DNA of 64,000 nucleotides from Streptomyces roseoverticillatus. GTDB taxonomy: Bacteria > Actinomycetota > Actinomycetes > Streptomycetales > Streptomycetaceae. The notes below the pieces were generated by a model, which saw only the letters and a program-made list of their open reading frames with translations, made no database searches and was not told the DNA's origin. Below, piece by piece: positions 8,726 to 18,224 of this stretch. The stretch spans positions 62,001 to 126,000 of the forward strand of contig NZ_JOFL01000018.1 in assembly GCF_000719265.1 (NCBI RefSeq). Reading direction: 5' to 3'. The first letter of the stretch is position 1; every line of letters begins with the position of its first letter. The position numbers and the translations under genes are program-made.

Positions 8726-9121
8726 TCAGGCGGACTTCAGCGCCGCTCCGGCGAGGGCCTCGTCCTCGCGCCGGCGGGCGTCCATCGCCTCGGTCACCCC
8801 GAGCAGCGCCTCCTTGCGGCGCCGGAGCTCGGCCATCTCCTCGTCCACCCGGGCGAGCTCGTCGTCCAGCACCCGGACGGTGTGCGTGCAGGTCTGCAGG
8901 CCGGGGCCGCCCTGGGCGCAGGGCAGCAGGGTGCGGATGGTCTCCGTGGTCATGCCGGCGTCGAGGAACTCGCGGATGCGGCCCACGCGCTCGGCGGCGT
9001 CCGGGTGGTACCTGCGGTAGCCGTTGGTGTCCCGCTCGGAGCGGAGCAGGCCCTGCTCCTCGTAGTAGCGCAGGAGCCGGGGGCTCACTCCGGTGCGGCG
9101 CGACAGCTCTCCGATGCGCAT
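8726..9121 (-). CDS. MerR-family transcriptional regulator
   Basis: 131 residues. The N-terminal MerR helix-turn-helix is clear (MRIGELSRRTGVSPRLLRYY, then EEQGLL and NGYRRY). A dimerisation coiled coil runs from about 80 to 120 (VRVLDDELARVDEEMAELRRR). The ATG at 9121 was chosen because it opens directly on the canonical MRIGEL; longer starts add unrelated residues. It is divergent from an alpha/beta hydrolase with a dyad in the gap, the usual layout for a MerR regulator controlling its neighbour. Cysteines at CAQGGPGLQTC might bind an effector; this is inference. Confidence 0.92.
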   Translation of the reverse strand: MRIGELSRRTGVSPRLLRYYEEQGLLRSERDTNGYRRYHPDAAERVGRIREFLDAGMTTETIRTLLPCAQGGPGLQTCTHTVRVLDDELARVDEEMAELRRRKEALLGVTEAMDARRREDEALAGAALKSA

Positions 9122-9151
9122 GGGCAGTTCTCTCCCGTCAGGACTTGACCT

Positions 9152-9165
9152 TGACACTGATGTCA
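9152..9165. promoter_or_regulatory. Dyad in the MerR/hydrolase gap
   Basis: Perfect arms TGACA-N4-TGTCA lie inside TTGACCTTGACACTGATGTC. MerR proteins typically bind such dyads within an overlong promoter spacer, so this is the likely operator for both genes. Confidence 0.55.
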
Positions 9166-9183
9166 TACGGCAACCTCGTGGCC

Positions 9184-9966
9184 ATGACACAGATTCCCGC
9201 ATTCTCGACCACCGTCCACGGCTCCGGCCCCGGCCTGCTCCTCGCGCACGGCGCGGGCGGCAGCATCGAGGGCAACTACGCGCCGGTCATTCCGGCCCTC
9301 GCCGCGCACCACACCGTGGTCGCGCCCGACTACCCCGGCTCCGGCGCGACCCCGCTCCCGGCCGGCCCGCTGACCCTGGACGGGCTGGTGGACGGCGTCG
9401 TGGCCGCGGCGGACGGGGCGGGCCTCGACACCTTCACGCTCCTCGGCTACTCGCTGGGCACCCTGGTCTCCGTGCGGACGGCGGCCCGCTACCCGGACCG
9501 GGTGCGCGGCCTGGTCCTGACGGCGGGCCTGGCCCGGCCGGACAACCGGACCCGGTCCTCCCTGGCGATCTGGCAGCGGTTGCTCGCGGCGGGCGACACC
9601 AAGGGCTTCGCCCACTTCGTCGCGCTGAGCGGCTTCGGGGAGGAGTTCTTCAACGCCGTGCCCGAGCGGGAGGTGCCGGCGTTCCTGGAGCTGATCGCCG
9701 AGGGCGTCCCGGCCGGCGCCGCCGAGCAGTCCGCGGTGGTCGCGGCGGCCGACAACACGCCCCACCTCGCCGGCATCTCCGTCCCCACCCTGGTGATCGC
9801 CACCCTGCAGGACACCCTCGTCGCGCCCTCCAACTCCCGTTTCCTGGCGGCGCACATCCCCGGTGCGGAGTACGCCGAGCTGGACACCGGGCACGTCCCG
9901 ATGGCCGAGAAGCCGCGCGAGTGGGAGAAGCTGATCCTGGACTTCCTCGCCCGAAAGGAACTCTGA
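9184..9966 (+). CDS. Alpha/beta hydrolase
   Basis: Soluble hydrolase of 260 residues with the canonical fold signals: oxyanion-hole region LLLAHGAGG, nucleophile elbow GYSLG (Ser90), a late Asp-containing strand VIATLQDTLVAP and the catalytic His in TGHVPMAEKP. No signal peptide. ATG 9184 opens on MTQIPAFSTT, immediately after the MerR operator region. The likely regulator is the divergent MerR gene. Substrate unknown; an esterase or carbon-carbon hydrolase role is possible. Confidence 0.9.
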   Translation: MTQIPAFSTTVHGSGPGLLLAHGAGGSIEGNYAPVIPALAAHHTVVAPDYPGSGATPLPAGPLTLDGLVDGVVAAADGAGLDTFTLLGYSLGTLVSVRTAARYPDRVRGLVLTAGLARPDNRTRSSLAIWQRLLAAGDTKGFAHFVALSGFGEEFFNAVPEREVPAFLELIAEGVPAGAAEQSAVVAAADNTPHLAGISVPTLVIATLQDTLVAPSNSRFLAAHIPGAEYAELDTGHVPMAEKPREWEKLILDFLARKEL

Positions 9967-10048
9967 CGATCACTTGGCCGAATCGCCGGACGCGCGTGCG
10001 TTCGGCGTGTTTGAGTGTGGCGCATCACTGGGCGGAGGGGGCACGGCG

Positions 10049-11602
10049 ATGCGCGGGGTGCGGGCGGGGGTGGCCTTAGTGGCCGCCGTGGTGCTGGGCA
10101 GCGGGGCGGCGGGGTGCGAGCTGATGTCCCCGGGGGACGACGACCAGGAGCCGATCAGCATCGGCACCACGGACACCGTCACCACGCTCGACCCCGCCGG
10201 GGCCTACGACGCCGGCTCCTGGGCGCTGTTCAGCAACCTCTACCAGTCGTTACTGACCTACACCCCCGGCACCGGCGTCCCCGTGCCGGACGCGGCCAGC
10301 CGCTGCGGCTTTCGCGGCGGCGACCTGCGGACGTACGAGTGCGAGCTCCGCGAGGGGCTGAAGTTCGGGAACGGCCGTGAAGTGACCGTCAAGGACGTGC
10401 AGTTCTCCTTCGAGCGAATCAAACGGATCAAGTCCCCGCAAGGACCGCTGTCGTTGCTCGACACCCTGCAGTCGGTCACCACCGACGACCGGACGATCAC
10501 CTTCCAATTACGGGTCCCCGACGCCACGTTCCCGTTCAAGATAGCCACCGGCGCCGGCGCCATCGTCGACAGCGCGCGCTACCCCGCGGACCGGCTCCGC
10601 ACCGGCACCGAGGCCGACGGCTCCGGCCCGTACCGCCTGGAGGGCTACCGGCCCAAGGCCGTCGCCGAGCTGCGGCCCAGCAAGAACTACCAGGGAGCCG
10701 TCAAGCACAAGGGCGGCGCCGTCAGCGTCCACTACTACCGCGACGCGGCGGCGATGAGCCGGGCCTGGAAGGAGCGGTCCATCGACGTCGCCGGGCGCCT
10801 GATGCCGCCGGCCGACATCGCCGGGCACTCCCTGTCGGACAGCGGGGTGAAGCTCATGGAGAGCACCGGCTCCGAGACCCGCTCCCTCTTCTTCAACCTG
10901 CGCGGCGGCTCCCCGTTCGAGGAGCAGCCGGTCCGCCAGGCGGTCGCCGCCGTCATCGACCGCGAGGCCCTCGCGCGCGACGTCCACCGCCGCACCGTCG
11001 AGCCCCTGTACTCCCTGATCCCCCAGGGCCTCACGGGCCACTCCACTGCCTTCTTCGACCTCCACCCCCAGCCCGACCCGGAGGCCGCCCGCACCCTCCT
11101 CCGCCGGGCCGGCATCGCCACCCCGGTCCGCTTCACCATCGCCTTCTCGCAGGGCGCCGCCACGCAGGAGGAGGCGGCCCTGCTCAAGAAGCAGCTGGAG
11201 GGCACCGGGCTGTTCGAGGTGGCCACGCAGTACGTGGAGTGGACGGAGTTCCAGAAGGGCTACGCCAAAGGCGCCTACGACGCGTACTGCGTCGGCTGGC
11301 TCGCCGACTTCCCCGACCCGGACAACTTCACCGCCCCGCTCGTCGGCCGGTCCTCCAGCTTCCGCTCCGGCTACGACAACCCCAGGGTCGAGGAGCTCAT
11401 CCGGGCCACGCAGGGCAGCTACCAGCGCAGCCGCGTCACGAAGGACTTCCGGGCCATCCAGGAGATCATCGCCCGGGACGTGCCCGTGGTGCCCCTGTGG
11501 CAGAAGAAGGACTACGTGCTGAGCTCGTCGTCCGTCTCCGGGACGCAGTACCTGTCGGACGGGACCGGGCTGTGGCGGCTCTGGGAGCTCGGCCGCATCT
11601 GA
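10049..11602 (+). CDS. Oligopeptide/nickel-type ABC transporter substrate-binding lipoprotein (orphan)
   Basis: A 517-residue family 5 solute-binding protein. The signal MRGVRAGVALVAAVVLGSG runs into a lipobox AAGC. The mature part shows the family pattern: an early TLDPAGAYDAGSW, then ECELREGLKFGNGREVTVKD, then RQAVAAVIDREAL and WLADFPDPDNF. ATG 10049 is preceded by GGAGGGGG. No permease or ATPase genes adjoin, so it either serves a transporter encoded elsewhere or acts as a peptide sensor. Confidence 0.9.
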   Translation: MRGVRAGVALVAAVVLGSGAAGCELMSPGDDDQEPISIGTTDTVTTLDPAGAYDAGSWALFSNLYQSLLTYTPGTGVPVPDAASRCGFRGGDLRTYECELREGLKFGNGREVTVKDVQFSFERIKRIKSPQGPLSLLDTLQSVTTDDRTITFQLRVPDATFPFKIATGAGAIVDSARYPADRLRTGTEADGSGPYRLEGYRPKAVAELRPSKNYQGAVKHKGGAVSVHYYRDAAAMSRAWKERSIDVAGRLMPPADIAGHSLSDSGVKLMESTGSETRSLFFNLRGGSPFEEQPVRQAVAAVIDREALARDVHRRTVEPLYSLIPQGLTGHSTAFFDLHPQPDPEAARTLLRRAGIATPVRFTIAFSQGAATQEEAALLKKQLEGTGLFEVATQYVEWTEFQKGYAKGAYDAYCVGWLADFPDPDNFTAPLVGRSSSFRSGYDNPRVEELIRATQGSYQRSRVTKDFRAIQEIIARDVPVVPLWQKKDYVLSSSSVSGTQYLSDGTGLWRLWELGRI

Positions 11603-11645
11603 GGCGGCCCGGACGCGCATGCCCGGACGCGCCCCGGGGCCGCCC

Positions 11646-11689
11646 GGACGGGCGCCCTGTGGACGGGCGCCTTATGGCGGGCGCCTTAT
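11646..11689. repeat. Three tandem 14-15 bp units GGACGGGCGCCTTAT
   Basis: Three near-identical units separate the convergent lipoprotein and SCO4848-family genes; the third runs into the latter's stop codon. Each contains GGGCGCC, so several small hairpins can form. Confidence 0.6.
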
Positions 11690-11991
11690 GACGTGCGCCG
11701 CAGCGCCCGCACCCCGCGCAACCCGATCAGCCCCACAGCCGTCCCCAGAAGAAACGAGGTGACCGCGAGCAGCAGATGCACCCAGAAGTACGCGGTCGGG
11801 TCGCCCGCGTCGTCAAAGGCGAGACCGCTGCCGTCCTTCCACAGATTCTTCGCGAAGGTGATCCAGATGACCCAGCTCCACACGCCGAAGGCGAGCAGGA
11901 ACCAGGAGACGGGACGGGAGAGGACGGCGGGGGCGGGCGACGCGGCGGGAGCGGGGGCCGCGGCGGGCGCGTCAGGCGTAGTGCTCGGCAT
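11686..11991 (-). CDS. SCO4848-family membrane protein
   Basis: A 101-residue protein with an Ala/Pro-rich leader and two hydrophobic helices (SWFLLAFGVWSWVIWITFA and VHLLLAVTSFLLGTAVGLIG) joined by a short loop. I recognise it as the small membrane protein found beside the D-Ala-D-Ala carboxypeptidase in Streptomyces. Here it is divergent from that gene across about 110 bases. Function unknown; the constant neighbour suggests a cell-envelope role. Confidence 0.85.
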   Translation of the reverse strand: MPSTTPDAPAAAPAPAASPAPAVLSRPVSWFLLAFGVWSWVIWITFAKNLWKDGSGLAFDDAGDPTAYFWVHLLLAVTSFLLGTAVGLIGLRGVRALRRTS

Positions 11992-12090
11992 GGGTTTCAG
12001 TATGCGTTCGGGTCAGCGCAATAGTCCTATCGGGTCCCCGGCCGTCATCCGAGCCAGTGAGGCGGCGACTGGAACCCCCAGGTGGCGGGG

Positions 12091-12096
12091 TAGTTT
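12091..12096 (+). promoter_or_regulatory. Candidate -10 (TAGTTT) of the carboxypeptidase gene
   Basis: TANNNT hexamer seven bases before GTG 12104; supports that start codon. Confidence 0.5.
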
Positions 12097-12103
12097 CACG
12101 GAC

Positions 12104-13462
12104 GTGCCGACGACGACATCACACCCCACGCGGGCCGCCGCGACGCGCCGCCGCCGCGGGGCCGCCGCGCTCGCGGCCACCGCCTCCCTGCTCGCCCCGC
12201 TGATGACCGCCGCCCCCGCCCTGGCCGACCCCACGGCCTCCCCGAGCCCGAGCCGCCCCAGCGTGAGCCCGAGCCCGTCCGGTGCCAGTGCGAACCCGGC
12301 CGCCCCGGCGAACGGCGGCGTGGCCGGCCGGGAGGACGACGGCAAGGGCATCGGCCGGCGCGCGCCCAAGACGCCGCCCTCCCGGATGTCCACCGTGGGC
12401 GGGGAGATGCTGGGCCGCCCCGGCCCGCAGGTGCAGCTCGGCCCGGGCGCGCCGCAGCTGCCCACCGAGCTCAGCGGACGCTCCTGGCTCGTGGCGGACG
12501 CCGAGTCGGGCGAGATCCTCGCCGCGAACAACGCGCACTGGGAGCTGCCGCCCGCCTCCACGCTGAAGATGCTCTTCGCGGACACCGTGCTGCCGAAGCT
12601 GCCCCGGGCGAAGACCCACAAGGTCGTCCCCGCTGACCTGGAGGGCATGGGCGCGGGCAGCAGCGCTGTGGGGGTCAAGGAAGGGTCGTCGTACAGCGTC
12701 CGCGACCTGTGGCTCGGCGTGTTCCTGCGCTCGGGCAACGACGCGGTGCGCGTGCTGGCGTCCATGAACGGAGGGATCCCGAAGACCGTGAAGGACATGC
12801 AGACGCACGCCGAAGAGCTGCAGGCGCTGGATACCCACGTCGTCACCCCCGACGGCTACGACGCGGACCAGCAGGTCTCCAGCGCGTACGACCTGACGCT
12901 GTTCGCCCGCTCGGGCCTGCAGAAGGCGGACTTCCGCGAGTACTGCTCGACGGTGTCGGCGCAGTTCCCCGGCGAGGAGAAGCCGGGCAAGCCGCGCGAG
13001 AGCTTCGGCATCATCAACACCAACCGGCTGCTGACCGGCGAGGGCATGGAGAACGGCCCCTACAAGGGCATGGCGGGCGTCAAGAACGGCTCCACCACCA
13101 ACGCGGGCAACACCTTCACCGGCGTCGCCCAGCACGACGGCCGCAAGCTGCTGGTGACGGTGATGAACCCGGACATCCAGGAGCCGCACGAGGTCTACAA
13201 GGAGACCGCACGGCTGCTGGACTGGGGCTTCGAGGCCGCCGGGCACGTCAAGCCGGTCGGCATGCTGGTTCCCCCGAAGGGGGGCGCCGGCAACGCCAAG
13301 GGCGGCGGCGGGCAGGCCGGCGGCGACCACGCGCAGGCCTCGGTGGCCGGCTCGGGCTCCGGCGGCATGTGGACGGCCCTGGGGATCGCGGGCGGCGCGC
13401 TCGTGGCGCTGGGCGCGGGAGCGTTCGTCGTCCACCGTCGCTGGCCCCGTCCGAAGGCGTAA
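12104..13462 (+). CDS. D-alanyl-D-alanine carboxypeptidase (penicillin-binding protein 5 family)
   Basis: Secreted, membrane-anchored peptidase that trims the terminal D-Ala of peptidoglycan stem peptides. 452 residues from GTG 12104. The Sec signal (RRRRGAAALAATASLLAPLM to APALA) is followed by a Ser/Pro-rich linker. Catalytic motifs: SxxK as PASTLKM, SxN as SGN (FLRSGNDAV) and KTG-like KNG (GVKNGSTT). A hydrophobic C-terminal helix (MWTALGIAGGALVALGAGAF) with a basic tail gives a second anchor. Other in-frame starts far upstream would run through the divergent gene and are rejected. A hairpin repeat follows the stop. Confidence 0.92.
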   Translation: MPTTTSHPTRAAATRRRRGAAALAATASLLAPLMTAAPALADPTASPSPSRPSVSPSPSGASANPAAPANGGVAGREDDGKGIGRRAPKTPPSRMSTVGGEMLGRPGPQVQLGPGAPQLPTELSGRSWLVADAESGEILAANNAHWELPPASTLKMLFADTVLPKLPRAKTHKVVPADLEGMGAGSSAVGVKEGSSYSVRDLWLGVFLRSGNDAVRVLASMNGGIPKTVKDMQTHAEELQALDTHVVTPDGYDADQQVSSAYDLTLFARSGLQKADFREYCSTVSAQFPGEEKPGKPRESFGIINTNRLLTGEGMENGPYKGMAGVKNGSTTNAGNTFTGVAQHDGRKLLVTVMNPDIQEPHEVYKETARLLDWGFEAAGHVKPVGMLVPPKGGAGNAKGGGGQAGGDHAQASVAGSGSGGMWTALGIAGGALVALGAGAFVVHRRWPRPKA

Positions 13463-13472
13463 GGGGTAGGCG

Positions 13473-13600
13473 GTGCGTACGGGTTCCGGCGGCCGGGTCA
13501 TTCCGCCGGACCCTCGCCGCGGTCTTTTCCCGCCGCCACGGCGCGCGACCACGACGGCGGCGCTGGGGGTACCCCCAGCGGTAGCTGGGGGAGGTGCCGA
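13473..13600 (+). repeat. Mosaic intergenic repeat, copy A, with terminator hairpin
   Basis: Begins GTGCGTACGGGT eleven bases after the stop of the carboxypeptidase gene. GGGTTCCGGCGG (13481-13492) pairs with CCGCCGGACCC (13503-13513), so it can terminate that transcript. It continues with CCTCGCCGCGG, then CCGCCGCCACGGCGCGCGAC and ends with a GGGGGTACCCCC / AGCGGTAGCTGGGGG motif often seen between Streptomyces genes. Related to copies near 28483, 30945 and 63853. Confidence 0.6.
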
Positions 13601-13607
13601 ACCGCCC

Positions 13608-14465
13608 TCAGCCCGTACGGTCGGCCTTCTTCGACGGCGTAGCCGTCCACGCCGCGCAGAACAAGGTCAGCTTCGCCATGAAGTTGATCCACAGGAGGAG
13701 CGCGATCGGCGTGCCGAACGCGCCGTACATGCTCTTCGCCGCCACGCCCCGCAGATAGCCGCCGAGCAGCAGCTTCAGCACCTCCAGGCCGATCGCCCCG
13801 ATGAGCGCCCCGACGACGAGCCGGCGCACCGGCGGCTGCACGTCGGGCAGCCGCGAGAGGACGTAGAGCATCAGCAGGAAGTCGGCGAGGACGGCGATGC
13901 AGAAGCCGGCCGCGGTCAGCAGCCCGCCGACGCCCTGCAACCCGGCCTTGCCGACCGCCCAGTCCACGGCCGCCGACGCGAACACCGAGCAGGCGAGCGA
14001 GAGGAGGAGGACGCCGCCGAGGCCGAGCAGCAGCGCCCCGTCCTTGAGCCTGAGGAGGACGGGGTTGCCGGGGCTCTCCTCCTTCTCCCAGACCGCGCGC
14101 AGGCACTCCCGCAGCGAGCCGATCCAGCTGATGCCCGTGAACAGGAGCAGTGCTCCGGCGACGAGCCCGACCGTGCCCGCGTTGTCGACGAGGCTGCTGA
14201 GGTCGAGCTGGCCGGAGATGCCGGGGACCTGCTCGGCGAGGCGCCGCTCCAGGTCCCGCATGCGCTCCTCGCTGAGGACGGCCGCGCCGACCGCGGCGCC
14301 CACGGTGAGCAGGGGGAAGAGGGCGACGAAGCTGGTGAAGGTGATCGCGGCGGCGAGCCGGGTCCACTTCACCCGGTCGAGGGTCTCGTACGAGTGCCAG
14401 GCGTGGGTCCGCGTCAGGCGGGAGATCAGGGGCCCGATGCCGGGCAGCCGCGTCAGCCATTCCAT
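13608..14465 (-). CDS. YihY/BrkB-family integral membrane protein
   Basis: A 285-residue membrane protein with about six hydrophobic segments (ITFTSFVALFPLLTVGAAVG; LVAGALLLFTGISWIGS; GALLLGLGGVLLLSLACSVF; AGFCIAVLADFLLMLYVLS; VVGALIGAIGLEVLKLLLGG; GTPIALLLWINFMAKLTLFC). The pattern and length match the YihY family, of uncertain function despite the historical RNase BN label. The C-terminus is short and basic. It converges on the carboxypeptidase gene. Confidence 0.9.
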   Translation of the reverse strand: MEWLTRLPGIGPLISRLTRTHAWHSYETLDRVKWTRLAAAITFTSFVALFPLLTVGAAVGAAVLSEERMRDLERRLAEQVPGISGQLDLSSLVDNAGTVGLVAGALLLFTGISWIGSLRECLRAVWEKEESPGNPVLLRLKDGALLLGLGGVLLLSLACSVFASAAVDWAVGKAGLQGVGGLLTAAGFCIAVLADFLLMLYVLSRLPDVQPPVRRLVVGALIGAIGLEVLKLLLGGYLRGVAAKSMYGAFGTPIALLLWINFMAKLTLFCAAWTATPSKKADRTG

Positions 14466-14517
14466 GGCGTACGTCTACCACCCTGACGTGGGCGTACGCC
14501 CACGCCGGGGGGGGGCG

Positions 14518-15105
14518 CTAGTGCGAAGGGGCGGGCGGTCGGACGCCCGTCTGGTGGGGGACGGCCGACGCCGTCCCCTCCCCCTCCCCGAACGGATACT
14601 CGCGCTCCAGCCGCCACACGCCGTCCGGGCCCTGCTCGTAGAGGGCGAAGGCGTCGATCGTCCAGGCGGCCTCGAACCCGGCCAGCTCGGCGTAGGCCCG
14701 GTCCATGGCCTCCTCGGCGATGCCGTGGGCGACGGTGACGTGCGGGTGGTAGGGGAACTGCAGCTCGCGGGCGACGGGCCCGGACGCGTCGCGGACGCGC
14801 TTCTGCAGCCAGGCGCAGGAGGCGGAGCCCTCGACCACGTTCACGTAGACGACGGGCGAGAGGGGCCGGAAGGTGCCGGTCCCGGAGAGGCGCATGGGGA
14901 AGGGGCGGCACTCGGCGGCGACGCGGGCGAGGTGCTCCTCGATCGCGGGCAGCGAGGACGCGTCGGCCTCGGTGGGCGGCAGGAGGGTGACGTGCGTGGG
15001 GATGCCGTGCGCGTGCGGGTCCCCGAAGCCCTCGCGGCGCTTCTGCAGGAAGCTGCCGTACGGCTCCGGGACCGCGATCGACACGCCGAGCGTCACGGTC
15101 CCCAT
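14518..15105 (-). CDS. 2'-5' RNA ligase family (2H phosphoesterase) protein
   Basis: 195 residues with the two HxT motifs that define the 2H superfamily: HVTLLPP near residue 40 and HVTVAHG near residue 125. Members ligate or hydrolyse 2'-5' or cyclic phosphates in RNA or nucleotides. ATG 15105 has AGGAGGGAG at good spacing. It lies downstream of trpS on the same strand, with a 92-base gap and its own RBS. The substrate is not known. Confidence 0.9.
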   Translation of the reverse strand: MGTVTLGVSIAVPEPYGSFLQKRREGFGDPHAHGIPTHVTLLPPTEADASSLPAIEEHLARVAAECRPFPMRLSGTGTFRPLSPVVYVNVVEGSASCAWLQKRVRDASGPVARELQFPYHPHVTVAHGIAEEAMDRAYAELAGFEAAWTIDAFALYEQGPDGVWRLEREYPFGEGEGTASAVPHQTGVRPPAPSH

Positions 15106-15197
15106 TGCGTTCTCCCTCCTGTGCGCCTGTAAGTCCCCGTGGCCAGTGTGACGGCTGTGCCGCACCCCGTGCCAGAGCTCCTGGTCTCTCCGTGCCC

Positions 15198-16223
<1,026 letters not shown>

Positions 16224-16335
16224 TCAGGTGCGGTGCCCGACTCCGTCCGACGGTGGGGCCGCGAGTAGTAGAAAGGTGGAACAGGGGGCACGGCAATGCC
16301 CTTACGCGCATGCCCGTACACGAACGGAGCACACG

Positions 16336-17541
16336 GTGACATCTACGGAACGCAGCATCGCCGCCGCTGAGGCCCACAGCGCGCACAACTACCATCCGTT
16401 GCCGGTCGTCGTCGCGTATGCGGAGGGCGCCTGGATGACGGACGTCGAGGGGCGGCGCTATCTCGACATGCTCGCCGGGTACTCCGCGCTCAATTTCGGC
16501 CACGGCAACCGACGGCTGATCAACGCCGCGAAGGCGCAGCTCGATCGGGTGACGCTGACCTCGCGCGCCTTCCACCACGACCGCTTCGCCGAGTTCTGCA
16601 CCGAGCTGGCCGCGCTGTGCGGCAAGGAGATGGTGCTCCCCATGAACACGGGCGCGGAGGCGGTCGAGACGGCCGTGAAGACCGCCCGCAAGTGGGGTTA
16701 CCGGGTGAAGGGCGTGCCGGACGGCCAGGCGAAGATCGTCGTGGCCGGAAACAACTTCCACGGCCGGACCACCACCATCATCAGCTTCTCCACGGACGAG
16801 GAGGCGCGGGCGGACTTCGGCCCGTACACGCCGGGCTTCGAGATCGTCCCGTACGGCGACCTGGCCGCGATGGAGGAGGCCGTGGACGACAACACGGTCG
16901 CCGTGCTGCTGGAGCCGATCCAGGGCGAGGCGGGGGTGCTCGTGCCGCCGGCCGGCTATCTGCCGGGCGTGCGGCGGCTGACCGCCGAGCGCGGGGTGCT
17001 CTTCATCGCGGACGAGATCCAGTCCGGGCTGGGCCGCACCGGCAGAACGTTCGCGTGCGACCACGAGGACGTCGTGCCCGACGTGTACGTGCTGGGCAAG
17101 GCGCTCGGCGGCGGCGTGGTGCCGGTGTCGGCGGTGGTGGCGAATCGCGACGTCCTCGGCGTGTACCGGCCGGGCGAGCACGGCTCGACGTTCGGCGGGA
17201 ACCCGCTGGCGTGCGCGGTGGCGCTGGAGGTCGTGGCGATGCTGAATTCCGGCGAGTTCCAGCAGCGCGCCACGGAGCTCGGCGAGCACCTCCACCAGGA
17301 GCTGAACCTGCTGGTGGGCGGTGGCGCGGTCGAGGCGGTGCGCGGGCGCGGCCTGTGGGCGGGCGTCGACATCGCACCGTCCCACGGCACGGGGCGGCAG
17401 ATCTCGGAGCGGCTGATGGAGCGGCGCGTCCTGGTCAAGGACACGCACGGCTCGACGATCCGGATCGCCCCGCCGCTGGTGATCAGCAAGGAGGACCTGG
17501 ACTGGGGGCTGGACCAGCTGCGGGCGGTGCTGGGCTCCTGA
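16336..17541 (+). CDS. rocD: Ornithine--oxo-acid transaminase
   Basis: PLP enzyme converting ornithine and 2-oxoglutarate to glutamate semialdehyde and glutamate, linking arginine catabolism to proline and glutamate. 401 residues, the normal size. PLP lysine is in VLGKALGGG (Lys255); the cofactor Asp is in FIADEIQSGLGRTG; the N-terminal HNYHPLPVV is typical of RocD rather than other class III aminotransferases. GTG 16336 has CGGAG seven bases upstream. It is divergent from trpS and followed by a strong terminator. Confidence 0.95.
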   Translation: MTSTERSIAAAEAHSAHNYHPLPVVVAYAEGAWMTDVEGRRYLDMLAGYSALNFGHGNRRLINAAKAQLDRVTLTSRAFHHDRFAEFCTELAALCGKEMVLPMNTGAEAVETAVKTARKWGYRVKGVPDGQAKIVVAGNNFHGRTTTIISFSTDEEARADFGPYTPGFEIVPYGDLAAMEEAVDDNTVAVLLEPIQGEAGVLVPPAGYLPGVRRLTAERGVLFIADEIQSGLGRTGRTFACDHEDVVPDVYVLGKALGGGVVPVSAVVANRDVLGVYRPGEHGSTFGGNPLACAVALEVVAMLNSGEFQQRATELGEHLHQELNLLVGGGAVEAVRGRGLWAGVDIAPSHGTGRQISERLMERRVLVKDTHGSTIRIAPPLVISKEDLDWGLDQLRAVLGS

Positions 17542-17559
17542 CGGAGCGGTTGCGAGGTG

Positions 17560-17593
17560 AAAGAGGGGCCGGCGTGCGCGCCGGCCCCTCTTT
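17560..17593 (+). terminator. Strong hairpin terminator after rocD
   Basis: Perfect 15-bp stem AAAGAGGGGCCGGCG / CGCCGGCCCCTCTTT with a four-base TGCG loop, 19 bases after the rocD stop. The A/T ends of the stem give it potential in both directions. Confidence 0.9.
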
Positions 17594-17614
17594 CGCATCC
17601 AGGAGTGGATCTTC

Positions 17615-17636
17615 TGTACCTACTAGTAGGTACACT
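17615..17636 (+). promoter_or_regulatory. TetR-type operator overlapping a leaderless promoter
   Basis: TGTACCTACTAGTAGGTACA (17615-17634) is a perfect 20-bp palindrome. TACACT (17631-17636), a -10 candidate, overlaps its right end and lies six bases before ATG 17643, so a bound dimer would block the promoter. Confidence 0.8.
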
Positions 17637-17642
17637 CTTTTC

Positions 17643-18212
17643 ATGAGCACCTCGGAACGCCTCATCGAGAGCACGCGTGAACTCCTGTGGGAGCGCGGCT
17701 ACGTCGGCACCAGCCCTAAGGCCATCCAGCAGCGGGCCGGGGCCGGACAGGGCAGCATGTACCACCACTTCAGCGGAAAGCCGGACCTCGCGCTGGCGGC
17801 CATCCGGCGGACCGCCGAGGAGATGCGGGGCAAGGCGGAGGAGCAGTTCGGCGGGCCGGGCACGGCCGTGGAGCGGATCACGGCCTATCTGCGGCGCGAG
17901 CGGGACGTCCTCAAGGGGTGCCCCGTCGGGCGGCTGACCCAGGACCCCGACGTCATGGCCGACCCGGCGCTGCGGGCGCCCGTGGACGAGACGTTCGTGT
18001 GGCTGCGGGGGCGGCTCGGCGAGGTGCTGGCGGAGGGCGTCGCGCGCGGCGAGCTGTCCGCCGCCCTCGATCCGGCGGCCACGGCCGCGACCGTCGTCGC
18101 CGTCCTCCAGGGCGGCTACGTCCTGGCCCGCGCGGCCGGCTCGACGGCCCCGTTCGAGCAGGCCGTCGATGGGGTGCTCGGGCTCCTCGCCGCCCAGTCC
18201 ACCACCCCCTGA
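17643..18212 (+). CDS. TetR-family repressor (LmrA/YxaF-like)
   Basis: 189 residues. The N-terminal helix-turn-helix reads TRELLWERGYVGTSPKAIQQRAG, then GQGSMYHHFSGKPDL; the C-terminal ligand domain has the GCPVGRL segment seen in LmrA/YxaF-type repressors. ATG 17643 follows a leaderless promoter overlapped by a perfect palindrome, so autorepression is very likely. The cupin and DUF4865 genes follow on the same strand and are the obvious targets. The ligand is unknown; electrophile or solvent sensing is a guess. Confidence 0.93.
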   Translation: MSTSERLIESTRELLWERGYVGTSPKAIQQRAGAGQGSMYHHFSGKPDLALAAIRRTAEEMRGKAEEQFGGPGTAVERITAYLRRERDVLKGCPVGRLTQDPDVMADPALRAPVDETFVWLRGRLGEVLAEGVARGELSAALDPAATAATVVAVLQGGYVLARAAGSTAPFEQAVDGVLGLLAAQSTTP

Positions 18213-18224
18213 TCGGAGTCGGCC

